Below are positions 1-5,822 of a DNA stretch of 5,822 nt, in pieces. The stretch's first letter is position 1; each line of letters opens with the position of its first letter. The DNA lies in contig CAZIDB010000278.1 in assembly GCA_964537965.1 (NCBI GenBank), positions 1 through 5,822 on the forward strand, read 5' to 3'. The notes below the pieces were generated by a model. That model was given only the letters and a program-made list of their open reading frames with translations, made no database searches and was not told the origin of the DNA. A program made the position numbers and the translations under genes. This DNA comes from SURF-24 sp964537965 (GTDB taxonomy: Bacteria > Bacteroidota > Ignavibacteria > Ignavibacteriales > SURF-24).

Positions 1-279
1 ATGATGTTTTATGCCTCTTATTATTTCTTCTTTAAGGTTTTGGTATTATGACAAAGTTATTAAGCTATTATAAGCGCTGCGAAAATAATTCTGTGTTTCT
101 TTATATCTCCTTTTTAATCGGATCGCTAAGATACAATTTCTACTCCTTTCACTTCTCTTTGATTAGAAGAACATATTTCTAAAAATATAAATGCTTGATA
201 TACCTCATCCGGGTAATCAGTTAATCTGTTCTGTATCTATTGTATTCAATCTACACCTTATTATTAGGTAGGAGTCGTT
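1..279. other. AT-rich upstream region without a supported gene
   Basis: No convincing coding region is seen here. The frame from ATG 1 gives only 16 residues before TGA 49-51 and has no ribosome binding site in view. An in-frame TAG at 265-267 closes the frame of the downstream gene, so this stretch is not an N-terminal extension of it. A promoter is expected here, but no pair of boxes is convincing. TTGATT (159-164) followed by TATAAA (186-191) has a spacer of 21, too long for a standard sigma-70 site. TTGATA (195-200) has no good -10 partner at 16-18 bases. A 6-base inverted repeat, TTAGAA (163-168) and TTCTAA (177-182), could be an operator half-site pair or chance in AT-rich DNA. No rho-independent terminator of an upstream gene is visible. 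Confidence 0.6.
270..274 (+). promoter_or_regulatory. Shine-Dalgarno ribosome binding site for the large gene
   Basis: AGGAG lies five bases before ATG 280, a close match to the anti-Shine-Dalgarno complement at usable spacing. Together with the in-frame stop at 265-267 and the signal peptide that follows directly, it fixes the start codon. Core Bacteroidota genes rarely have such a site, so its presence is mildly informative about lineage. Confidence 0.75.
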
Positions 280-360
280 ATGAATAGCATCATTCAGCGC
301 GGGAAAATATTTCTACTAACCCTTTTATTATCTTTAACATTTTCTTCTGCAGTTCAGGCA
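280..360 (+). other. Sec-type signal peptide (residues 1-27)
   Basis: The N-terminus has a short basic part (R7, K9), a hydrophobic core (IFLLTLLLSLTF, residues 10-21) and a small-residue cleavage motif, VQA, at residues 25-27. Signal peptidase I would cut between A27 and Q28. There is no lipobox cysteine after the core, so a lipoprotein is unlikely. The protein is therefore exported across the inner membrane; the later route is not visible. Confidence 0.9.
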
Positions 361-3300
361 CAGTCTAATAAAACCGTAAATGTTCCTGTTGATCCTACAT
401 ATACCGGAACATATAATTACCAGGGAATCTGGAATGGTCATTCTTATTACAAACATACTACACAGAACTTATATTTATATGTCGATCTGTATAGCGGGTA
501 TACTATGTGGTTGTTGGCAGACGTATTGGCTACTGATCCGAATTCCACCGGGGATCATGTTAAATACTATCAATGGCCTGCTTCATATGTGGAACCACTG
601 GTTGCAGATCCGGGTGACGTTCAATGGTATGATGTAACTACTAATTGCGAAGGTGGTAGTTGTGAGCAAAATATTACAATAGTGGATGCTGCAGCCGGTG
701 TAGCACCAACAGTTTCCACTGATGCGGCTTCATTAGTTACTACAGCTTCTGGCACGATAAACGGCAATATTGTTGCCGACGGGGGCGCAGTAACCAATAG
801 AGGATTTGTTTATTCTTCTTCGGACAATACTCCTACAATTGGTGAAGCTGGAGTTACTCAAATTACAAAAGGAACAGGCACGGGAATTTTTTCCGAACAA
901 ATTGGCTCGTTGACCGCAGGAGTTACATATTATTACCAAGCGTATGGTACTAATACTTACGGTACAACATATGGCGGAGTAAAAAGTTTTACAACACCAA
1001 CAACAAATCAACCAAATAAATATTTATCAGGTGTAACAACCCCTGCCGCAGCAAATGGAGTTTATGTGTGGATTGGTGAGTATTACGGTAAACCGGCATG
1101 GAAACATCAAACATCTAATTACTGGATTTATTATAGTGTTACAGGTTGGGACGCCAATTATTACTGGTATATTGATGATGAGTTAAAAAATACTCACGGT
1201 ACTTATGATTATCTTTTTAATCATGCAGATGTGGCAAGTTGTCCTTCATCCGGATGGACAGCAGAAGACGGAACCGGAACCCCATCAATTATTGATTATC
1301 CGAATATTTCTTTTACAAATGGTTCTGCATACAGCCCTGGAAATCCAACGGCAGGTACAACTAACAATCCTATTGGAAGATTTTTACTAAGTGGCGAATT
1401 GGCAGGAGCTTCTCTTACTGCGGCAACTATAACTGTTTCAGGTACGCGAGCAAATGTTACTAATCTTAAGTTATGGAGTTCAACAGATGCAACATTCAAT
1501 TCCGGCAGTGATACACAGCTTAACAGTCAGTCGGACGGATCAAGTGTAACTTTTTCAGGATTCTCATCTGCTATTTCCACATCAGGCACATACTATTTTG
1601 TAACAGCTGATTTAGATGCGGCTTCATCCGGTACTATTGCATTAACAATTGGTTCTCAATCAAATTTAGCTATAAGCGGCGGAGCTATTGCAAGTGGTTT
1701 TGCAGATGCACCTTTATCAAGCGGAACTATTACAATATCGTCTATTCCTGAAATAAATATAAAAAGCAATAATGTAACTATTGTTGATGAAGATACAACG
1801 CCTGATATAACAGACCATACGGATTTTGGAAGTGCAGATATAGTTTCGGGCAGTGTGGTTCACACATTTACCGTTGAAAATACTGGCGGCGGAACATTAA
1901 CACTAACAGATGCATCGCCATACGTCGTAATTACCGGACACACAAGCGATTTTATTTTAACACAAACTCCTTCGGGCAGCATCGCTGGCGGCACTTCAAC
2001 AACATTCCAGGTAACATTCAATCCAACCACAACGGGATTAAGATCCGCAACGATAAGTATTGCTAATAATGACGCTAATGAAAATCCATACAATTTTTCT
2101 ATTCAGGGAACAGGAGCCGCTACACCAGAAATGGATGTATCCGGCCTTGGAATATCTATATCAGATAACGATGCATCACCCTCTGCATCTGACGATACGG
2201 ATTTCGGCAGCTTACTTGTTGCATCGGGATCAGCAGAGCATACATTTACAATTACCAATACAGGTTCTGCTGCTCTCAGTCTGACTGATGCATCACCGTA
2301 TGTAACAATAGCGGGGCATACTAGTGACTTCACATTAACACAAATACCATCAAATAGTATTGCTGCCGGTGGTGGAACAACAACATTTAAAATAACATTT
2401 GATCCAACAACATTAGGAACAAGATCTGCAACAATAAGCATAGCAAATGATGATGCAGGTGAAAATCCATATAATTTCAGCGTTACGGGGATAGGATTAG
2501 CACCTGAGATTAATGTACAGGGTAATGGTAACTCAATTGCAGATGGAGATGTAAGTCCTTCTGTAACAGATGACACAGATTTCGGTAATCAAAATGTAGC
2601 AAGCGGAACCGTTTCAAAAACATATACTATTCAGAACACGGGGACATCTACTTTAACATTAGGTGAAAACTCAGTGAGTTTTTCAGGCGGCCAATCCGGG
2701 GATTTTAGTGTAACTACTCAACCGGCAACAACTGTAGCGTCAGGAAGTTCAACTACATTTACAATACAATTCGATCCTTCCGCTACCGGAACAAGAAGCA
2801 CAACTGTAAATATTGCCAATGATGATTCTGACGAAAATCCTTATAACTTCAACATACAGGGTACCGGAATAATTGATATTTCTGTAAATGACATTTCTGT
2901 GAATGAGAGCGACGGAAATGCTACGTTCACAATTTCCTTATCATCAACTCACTCAAGTGATATCACAGTAAACTATGCCACTGCTGATAATTCAGCAACA
3001 ACGGCAGATAATGATTATACGAACACAAGCGGTACAGCAACAATAATTGCTGGTCAACTAAATACAATTGTATCTGTTCCAATTATTAATGATAACCATG
3101 ATGAAGTTGATGAGACTTTTTACTTAAATCTAACAGGCAATAGCTTTGGTCAAATTACAGATAACCAGGGAACAGGAACTATAACAAATGACGACGTCCC
3201 GCCGTTAGTAACATTATCTGTTGCACCGGCAAGTGTTTCCGAAAATGATGTGCCTGAAACTTCAACAATAACAGCAACACTATCGGTGGTTTCTGGTAAA

Positions 3301-5822
3301 ACGGTTACAGTAACTATTACTCCGTCCGGCTCAGCAACAGAAGGCACTGACTATATTCTTTCTTCATCAACTATTACTATTGCTCCCGGCAACCTGACCG
3401 GCACCGCCACAGTATCAACAATTCAGGATATGGATGTTGAAGGTCATGAAACAATTTTACTCGATATAACTGGTGTTAATAATTGTATAGAAGACGGAGT
3501 ACAGCATCAAACCATCACACTGCTTGACGACGATTTACCTAAAGTAACACTTTCTCAATCAGTAATCTCATTTGATGAAGCAGGAGGAATGAATACAATT
3601 ACAGCTACGTTAGATTATACATATACGGAAGATGCTGTAATAACAATTGGCATCAACGCATCCAGTACCGCAACAGAGGGGAGTGATTTTACACTTTCTT
3701 CAACAACTATTACTATCCCGGCAGGCAACTATACAGGAACAGCCACTTTAACAGCACAACAGGATCTGCTTGTTGAATCAGATGAAACAGTTATCGTAGA
3801 TATATTATCAGCAACTAATGCTATAGAAAACGGAGTACAACAGGTAACCTCTTCAATTACAGATGATGATACGGCTACCCTTTCCATTGCCGCTTCGGCC
3901 CAGGCAAAAGAGAATTTTAATAACGGCGAGTTTACTATAACTACAAGCAAACAGTTTGATTCTCCGGTAACTGTTACATTTAATGTATCAGGAAGTGCAA
4001 CTTCTGCAACAGATTATAACACACTTGGTACAACCGTTGTGTTCCCCGCCTTAAGTAATAGCGTTACAATTCCCGTTGAGGTAATAAATGATGCTCTTAT
4101 TGAGCCCGATGAAACTGTTATAGTTACATTAGTTTCTACAAACAATCCGGATGTATCAGTTGCATCAGCACCTAATGCAAGTGCAACCGTAACCATTACT
4201 GATGATGATGTTAATATCTCCGTTAATGATGTATCTGTAAGTGAAGCAGATGGCAATGCCGTTTTCACCATTACTTTATCACGAACAGTTACCAGCGATG
4301 TAATAATAAATTATTCTACTGCAAATAATACTGCAACCGTAAATGATAATGATTATACTGCCACAAACGGAACAGATACAATTCCTTCCGGGCAGACATC
4401 AACAACTCTATCTGTACCAGTTATAAATGATACTCATTTTGAGCCGGACGAAACCTTTTATTTAAACATTTCAAATGCAAGTTATGGCACAATAACAGAT
4501 GGTCAGGGACTCGGCACTATAACAAATGATGATAGCCAGCCAATAATTTCAATAGTGAAAAAAAATGATGCTGTCGAAAATGTTTCAAACGGTGCTTTTC
4601 TTGTAAAACTATCATGCCGCTCATACCAGGATATAACAATTGGAATTACAGTATACGGAACAGCAACTGTTAATAGTGATTATACTGCTCTTTCTCCTTC
4701 TTATACTATTCCGGCGGATTCTCTGTCTTTTCCAATTGAAGTGGCACAACTTGATGATTCCGAATCCGAAATTACTGAATATGTGGTATGTTCAGTTAGA
4801 ACAGCTACAAATGCAAATGTTGCACCTGCTCCGGATAGTACTGCAACGGTTACTATTTATGACGATGATTTGCCACTGTTATTTGTAAATAATATTAGTG
4901 TTTCTGAAAACGGCAGCACCGCAAAATTTACAGTAAGTTCAAATAAGGTGTATTATGATGATATATTTTTCAACTTTGCAACGGCTAATAATACCGCCAC
5001 TACAGCGGATAATGATTATAATGACACAAGCGGAACGGGAACAATACTTGCCGGTAACCTTTCTACGGAAATACAAATTACAATTAATGACGATACTCAT
5101 TTTGAAGAAGACGAATCTTTTTATCTGGACTTATTATATGCGGTCAACGCTACTATTATGGATAACCAGGGAACATGTACAATCAACAATGACGATTCTC
5201 AACCTTCAATAACTCTTAGTCTGGCTAAAGGATCACTTGCAGAAAACGGAGGTGTTGATACACTTATAGCAACATTATCCAACAGATCATATCAGAATGT
5301 TACTGTTAATCTTGGATACTCGGGTACTGCACTTAATGCTACGGATTATACTTCTTCCTCTTCATCAATTAATATTCCTGCCGGTTTAACATCCGGGATT
5401 GTTACATTTACGGGCATTGATGATACCGAAGATGATGACAATGAAACAATTATTGCCGATATGATAAGCGGCGTTAACTGTACGGAAAACGGAGCTCAGC
5501 AGGTTACTACCACAATTATTATTGATGACGAAAATCCGGAAATAAATTTAAGCGGCAAAGGACAGAATATTACGGATGGCGATACTACTCCTGTTGATAC
5601 GGATGATACTTATTTCGGCTATGTAGATTTTAATACGGGCAATGTAACTCACACGTTTACTATTACAAATACGGGAACCGGCGCATTACATTTATCAGGT
5701 ACAAATCCTTTTATTACAATAACCGGTCATACAAATGATTTCACTGTTACAACTGCGCCCGCTTCCACGGTTGCAAAAGAAGGAGGAACAACTACATTCG
5801 ATATTAATTTCAATCCGACTGC
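280..5822 (+). CDS. Giant secreted repeat protein with choice-of-anchor D and Calx-beta domains (3' partial)
   Basis: This reading frame runs without a stop from ATG 280 to the window edge, giving at least 1847 residues. The start is fixed by TAG 265-267 just upstream in the same frame, AGGAG at 270-274 and a signal peptide. The next in-frame ATG is residue 76, inside the first module. Domain order by residue: signal peptide 1-27; aromatic-rich module 40-118; FN3-like 143-239; second aromatic-rich module 248-327; unnamed beta-rich module 345-487; three choice-of-anchor D (ASH/HYDIN-like Ig) domains 490-863; eight Calx-beta domains 866-1751; a fourth choice-of-anchor D domain from 1753, cut by the edge. 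The sequence is rich in Thr, Ser, Asn and Asp and poor in Lys and Arg, as in acidic extracellular beta-sandwich arrays. No membrane segment follows the signal peptide and no catalytic domain is recognised. By family knowledge such proteins are secreted or surface-attached and act in adhesion or as matrix components; the exact role is unknown. A C-terminal sorting signal is expected beyond the window but is not seen. Confidence 0.95.
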   Translation, partial: MNSIIQRGKIFLLTLLLSLTFSSAVQAQSNKTVNVPVDPTYTGTYNYQGIWNGHSYYKHTTQNLYLYVDLYSGYTMWLLADVLATDPNSTGDHVKYYQWPASYVEPLVADPGDVQWYDVTTNCEGGSCEQNITIVDAAAGVAPTVSTDAASLVTTASGTINGNIVADGGAVTNRGFVYSSSDNTPTIGEAGVTQITKGTGTGIFSEQIGSLTAGVTYYYQAYGTNTYGTTYGGVKSFTTPTTNQPNKYLSGVTTPAAANGVYVWIGEYYGKPAWKHQTSNYWIYYSVTGWDANYYWYIDDELKNTHGTYDYLFNHADVASCPSSGWTAEDGTGTPSIIDYPNISFTNGSAYSPGNPTAGTTNNPIGRFLLSGELAGASLTAATITVSGTRANVTNLKLWSSTDATFNSGSDTQLNSQSDGSSVTFSGFSSAISTSGTYYFVTADLDAASSGTIALTIGSQSNLAISGGAIASGFADAPLSSGTITISSIPEINIKSNNVTIVDEDTTPDITDHTDFGSADIVSGSVVHTFTVENTGGGTLTLTDASPYVVITGHTSDFILTQTPSGSIAGGTSTTFQVTFNPTTTGLRSATISIANNDANENPYNFSIQGTGAATPEMDVSGLGISISDNDASPSASDDTDFGSLLVASGSAEHTFTITNTGSAALSLTDASPYVTIAGHTSDFTLTQIPSNSIAAGGGTTTFKITFDPTTLGTRSATISIANDDAGENPYNFSVTGIGLAPEINVQGNGNSIADGDVSPSVTDDTDFGNQNVASGTVSKTYTIQNTGTSTLTLGENSVSFSGGQSGDFSVTTQPATTVASGSSTTFTIQFDPSATGTRSTTVNIANDDSDENPYNFNIQGTGIIDISVNDISVNESDGNATFTISLSSTHSSDITVNYATADNSATTADNDYTNTSGTATIIAGQLNTIVSVPIINDNHDEVDETFYLNLTGNSFGQITDNQGTGTITNDDVPPLVTLSVAPASVSENDVPETSTITATLSVVSGKTVTVTITPSGSATEGTDYILSSSTITIAPGNLTGTATVSTIQDMDVEGHETILLDITGVNNCIEDGVQHQTITLLDDDLPKVTLSQSVISFDEAGGMNTITATLDYTYTEDAVITIGINASSTATEGSDFTLSSTTITIPAGNYTGTATLTAQQDLLVESDETVIVDILSATNAIENGVQQVTSSITDDDTATLSIAASAQAKENFNNGEFTITTSKQFDSPVTVTFNVSGSATSATDYNTLGTTVVFPALSNSVTIPVEVINDALIEPDETVIVTLVSTNNPDVSVASAPNASATVTITDDDVNISVNDVSVSEADGNAVFTITLSRTVTSDVIINYSTANNTATVNDNDYTATNGTDTIPSGQTSTTLSVPVINDTHFEPDETFYLNISNASYGTITDGQGLGTITNDDSQPIISIVKKNDAVENVSNGAFLVKLSCRSYQDITIGITVYGTATVNSDYTALSPSYTIPADSLSFPIEVAQLDDSESEITEYVVCSVRTATNANVAPAPDSTATVTIYDDDLPLLFVNNISVSENGSTAKFTVSSNKVYYDDIFFNFATANNTATTADNDYNDTSGTGTILAGNLSTEIQITINDDTHFEEDESFYLDLLYAVNATIMDNQGTCTINNDDSQPSITLSLAKGSLAENGGVDTLIATLSNRSYQNVTVNLGYSGTALNATDYTSSSSSINIPAGLTSGIVTFTGIDDTEDDDNETIIADMISGVNCTENGAQQVTTTIIIDDENPEINLSGKGQNITDGDTTPVDTDDTYFGYVDFNTGNVTHTFTITNTGTGALHLSGTNPFITITGHTNDFTVTTAPASTVAKEGGTTTFDINFNPT
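397..633 (+). repeat. Aromatic-rich N-terminal module, copy 1 (residues 40-118)
   Basis: The segment is packed with Tyr and Trp and carries the core TYNYQGIWNGHSYYKH (44-59), then alternating hydrophobic strands (LYLYVDLY, 64-71) and a WLLADVL stretch (77-83). It aligns by eye with residues 248-327: both have a Y, then G, then a second G followed by H/K and S/P, then an aromatic-K-H triplet and a YxY strand. It resembles the small 'NGxPxY...W' modules found in secreted proteins of Bacteroidota and relatives, but I cannot give a family name. Two cysteines just after it (C123 and C128, in NCEGGSC) are close enough for a local disulfide. Confidence 0.55.
706..996 (+). other. Fibronectin type III-like domain (residues 143-239)
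   Basis: This matches the FN3-like repeat common in secreted Bacteroidota proteins. It opens with APTVST, has a TNRGFVYSSSDNTPTIG segment (residues 173-188), a GTGTGIFSEQI strand, and the closing TAGVTYYYQAYGTNTYGT (214-231), which corresponds to the usual 'L.PgTTYYyRAYAtN..GT.YG' end before SFTT. The domain is a beta sandwich of about 95 residues, normally a spacer or carbohydrate/protein-binding unit. It sits between the two copies of the aromatic-rich module. Confidence 0.8.
1021..1260 (+). repeat. Aromatic-rich module, copy 2 (residues 248-327)
   Basis: This is the second copy of the module at residues 40-118. It starts NKYLSGVTTPAAANGVY, has IGEYYGKPAWKH (265-276) where copy 1 has QGIWNGHSYYKH, then a YWIYYSVTGW strand pair (281-290), YYWYIDDEL (294-302), and ends in CPSSGW (321-326). 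The NG-Y, G-K-P and P-x-x-G-W signposts are the ones I associate with small 'NGkPxY' domains of secreted proteins in Bacteroidota and related phyla. The family name and ligand are not known to me. The exposed aromatic residues would suit glycan binding, but that is inference only. Confidence 0.55.
1312..1738 (+). other. Unnamed beta-rich module (residues 345-487)
   Basis: About 140 residues rich in Ser, Thr, Gly and Ala with no Cys. It contains NNPIGRFLLSGELAGASLTA (residues 362-381), NLKLWSSTDATFNSGSDTQL (395-414) and SGTYYFVTADLDAASSGTI (436-454). The repeating beta-strand pattern suggests a sandwich fold. I recall similar segments (N-P-I-G-R-F, 'LKLWSSTDATF', 'GTYYFVTADL') next to choice-of-anchor D repeats in other secreted proteins, but cannot name a family. 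It joins the N-terminal modules to the repeat array. Confidence 0.5.
1747..2868 (+). repeat. Three tandem choice-of-anchor D (ASH/HYDIN-like Ig) domains
   Basis: Copy 1 covers residues 490-612 (1747-2115), copy 2 616-739 (2125-2496) and copy 3 742-863 (2503-2868). The first two start points are spaced exactly 126 residues (378 bases) apart. Each begins with PEI/PEM, has a TDFG motif near residue 35, a T[FY]T[IV].NTG strand, a G.[ST].DF segment, TTF...F[ND]P, an R-S-[AT]-T strand and the closing ENPYNF..[QT]G.G. This is the consensus of the choice-of-anchor D domain, related to the ASPM-SPD2-Hydin Ig fold. Copies 1 and 2 share TDASPYV and GHTSDF, whereas copy 3 has GENSVSF and GGQSGDF and is the most diverged. 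The family is found in large secreted proteins with varied C-terminal anchors; the domains act as structural repeats. Confidence 0.88.
2875..5532 (+). repeat. Eight tandem Calx-beta domains
   Basis: Domains by residue: 1, 866-972; 2, 977-1085; 3, 1087-1197; 4, 1198-1310; 5, 1311-1418; 6, 1421-1530; 7, 1531-1639; 8, 1643-1751. Each is about 107-113 residues and shows the Calx-beta signposts (Pfam PF03160): a Glu in the first loop (for example V-S-E), a [ST].[DN].DY turn, an E.[DN]E motif before a hydrophobic strand, and a closing TI.[ND]DD that also forms the junction to the next domain. In known Calx-beta domains these acidic residues bind Ca2+. Linkers are 0-4 residues, so the array is probably a rod ordered by calcium. 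Domains 1, 5 and 7 form one subtype (TA[DN]N.AT...DNDY, then [GC]T[IC]..), 2, 3 and 8 another (IPAGN-like strand and ENGVQQ-like loop); 4 and 6 are more diverged. Domain 6 holds two cysteines (C1446, C1504). Confidence 0.9.
5536..5822 (+). repeat. Fourth choice-of-anchor D domain, cut by window edge
   Basis: Residues 1753-1847 return to the choice-of-anchor D pattern after the Calx-beta array: PEINL, DTDDTYFG, THTFTITNTGTGAL, ITGHTNDF and TTTFDINFNPT. The RSAT and ENPYNF end strands are missing only because the window stops. Its GHTNDF and NTGTGAL.L segments are closer to copies 1 and 2 of the first block than to copy 3. Its presence implies that further repeats probably follow. Confidence 0.85.

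Noticed and set aside
163..182. Inverted repeat TTAGAA / TTCTAA with an 8-base gap as an operator or terminator
   Set aside because: Six base pairs of mostly A/T is easily expected by chance in this AT-rich stretch, there is no following T-run, and its place relative to a promoter is unknown.
159..227. Sigma-70-like or Bacteroidota-type (TTTG / TAnnTTTG) promoter
   Set aside because: Candidate -35-like boxes TTGATT (159-164) and TTGATA (195-200) and TTTG (158-161) lack a good partner at proper spacing, so no promoter was annotated.
380..637. Open frame of 85 codons on the plus strand in another frame
   Set aside because: It is out of frame inside the first module of the large gene, has no recognisable domain, and the gene's own frame here has a signal peptide and coherent motifs.
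2103..2576. Open frame of 157 codons on the minus strand
   Set aside because: It lies fully opposite the choice-of-anchor D repeats of the large gene. Its translation is a Val/Pro/Ser-rich mirror of Thr/Asn/Ala-rich sense codons, and it shows similar segments twice only because the sense strand is repetitive.
4640..5212. Two plus-strand open frames (4640-4888 and 4955-5212) rich in Leu, Ile and Met
   Set aside because: Both are shifted-frame readings of Calx-beta domains 6 and 7, which are well conserved in the main frame. Their hydrophobic look comes from reading AT-rich codons out of phase.
2875..5532. Cadherin-like or RTX calcium-binding repeats
   Set aside because: The acidic motifs fit the Calx-beta pattern (E loop, DY turn, E.DE, closing NDD/DDD) at 107-113 residue spacing; there are no GGxGxDxxx nonapeptides and no cadherin LDRE or DxNDN arrangement.
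1747..5822. CRISPR array or DNA-level tandem repeat
   Set aside because: The periodicity of about 320-380 bases is at the protein-domain level; copies are well diverged in DNA and there are no short identical repeats with regular spacers.

Overview
The window holds the 5' part of one very large gene on the + strand, preceded by a short AT-rich upstream region. The gene starts at ATG 280 and stays open to the last base (1847 complete codons plus two bases, no in-frame stop or frameshift seen), so its 3' end lies outside the window. It encodes a secreted, modular, repeat-built surface or extracellular protein. No second gene, RNA gene, mobile element, CRISPR array or terminator could be supported.

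Organism: the AT-rich composition, the fibronectin-III-like repeat of the 'GFVYS...PTIG...YYYQAYGTNTYGT' kind, and the combination of 'choice-of-anchor D' (ASH/HYDIN-like Ig fold) and Calx-beta repeats suggest the Bacteroidota/Chlorobiota/Ignavibacteriota group. This is inference from protein style, not from a marker gene. A clear Shine-Dalgarno sequence before the start is more typical of the Ignavibacteria/Chlorobi side, or of other phyla, than of core Bacteroidota, but one site cannot decide it.

Layout: 1-279, upstream region with a ribosome binding site at 270-274; 280-360, signal peptide; 397-633 and 1021-1260, two diverged copies of an aromatic-rich module; between them (706-996) an FN3-like module; 1312-1738, a beta-rich module I cannot name; 1747-2868, three tandem choice-of-anchor D domains with a 126-residue period; 2875-5532, eight tandem Calx-beta domains; 5536-5822, a fourth choice-of-anchor D domain cut by the window edge.

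How it may work: the N-terminal modules could be the distal, ligand-facing part, and the long beta-sandwich array a stalk stiffened by calcium at the Calx-beta junctions. Proteins of this type usually end in a C-terminal sorting or anchoring signal (in Bacteroidota often that of the type IX secretion system), which would lie beyond the window. No enzymatic domain is visible. I did not find evidence of a wholly new system. The most noteworthy points are the domain architecture, the duplicated N-terminal module, the internal duplication history of the Calx-beta array and the uneven conservation of its calcium sites.
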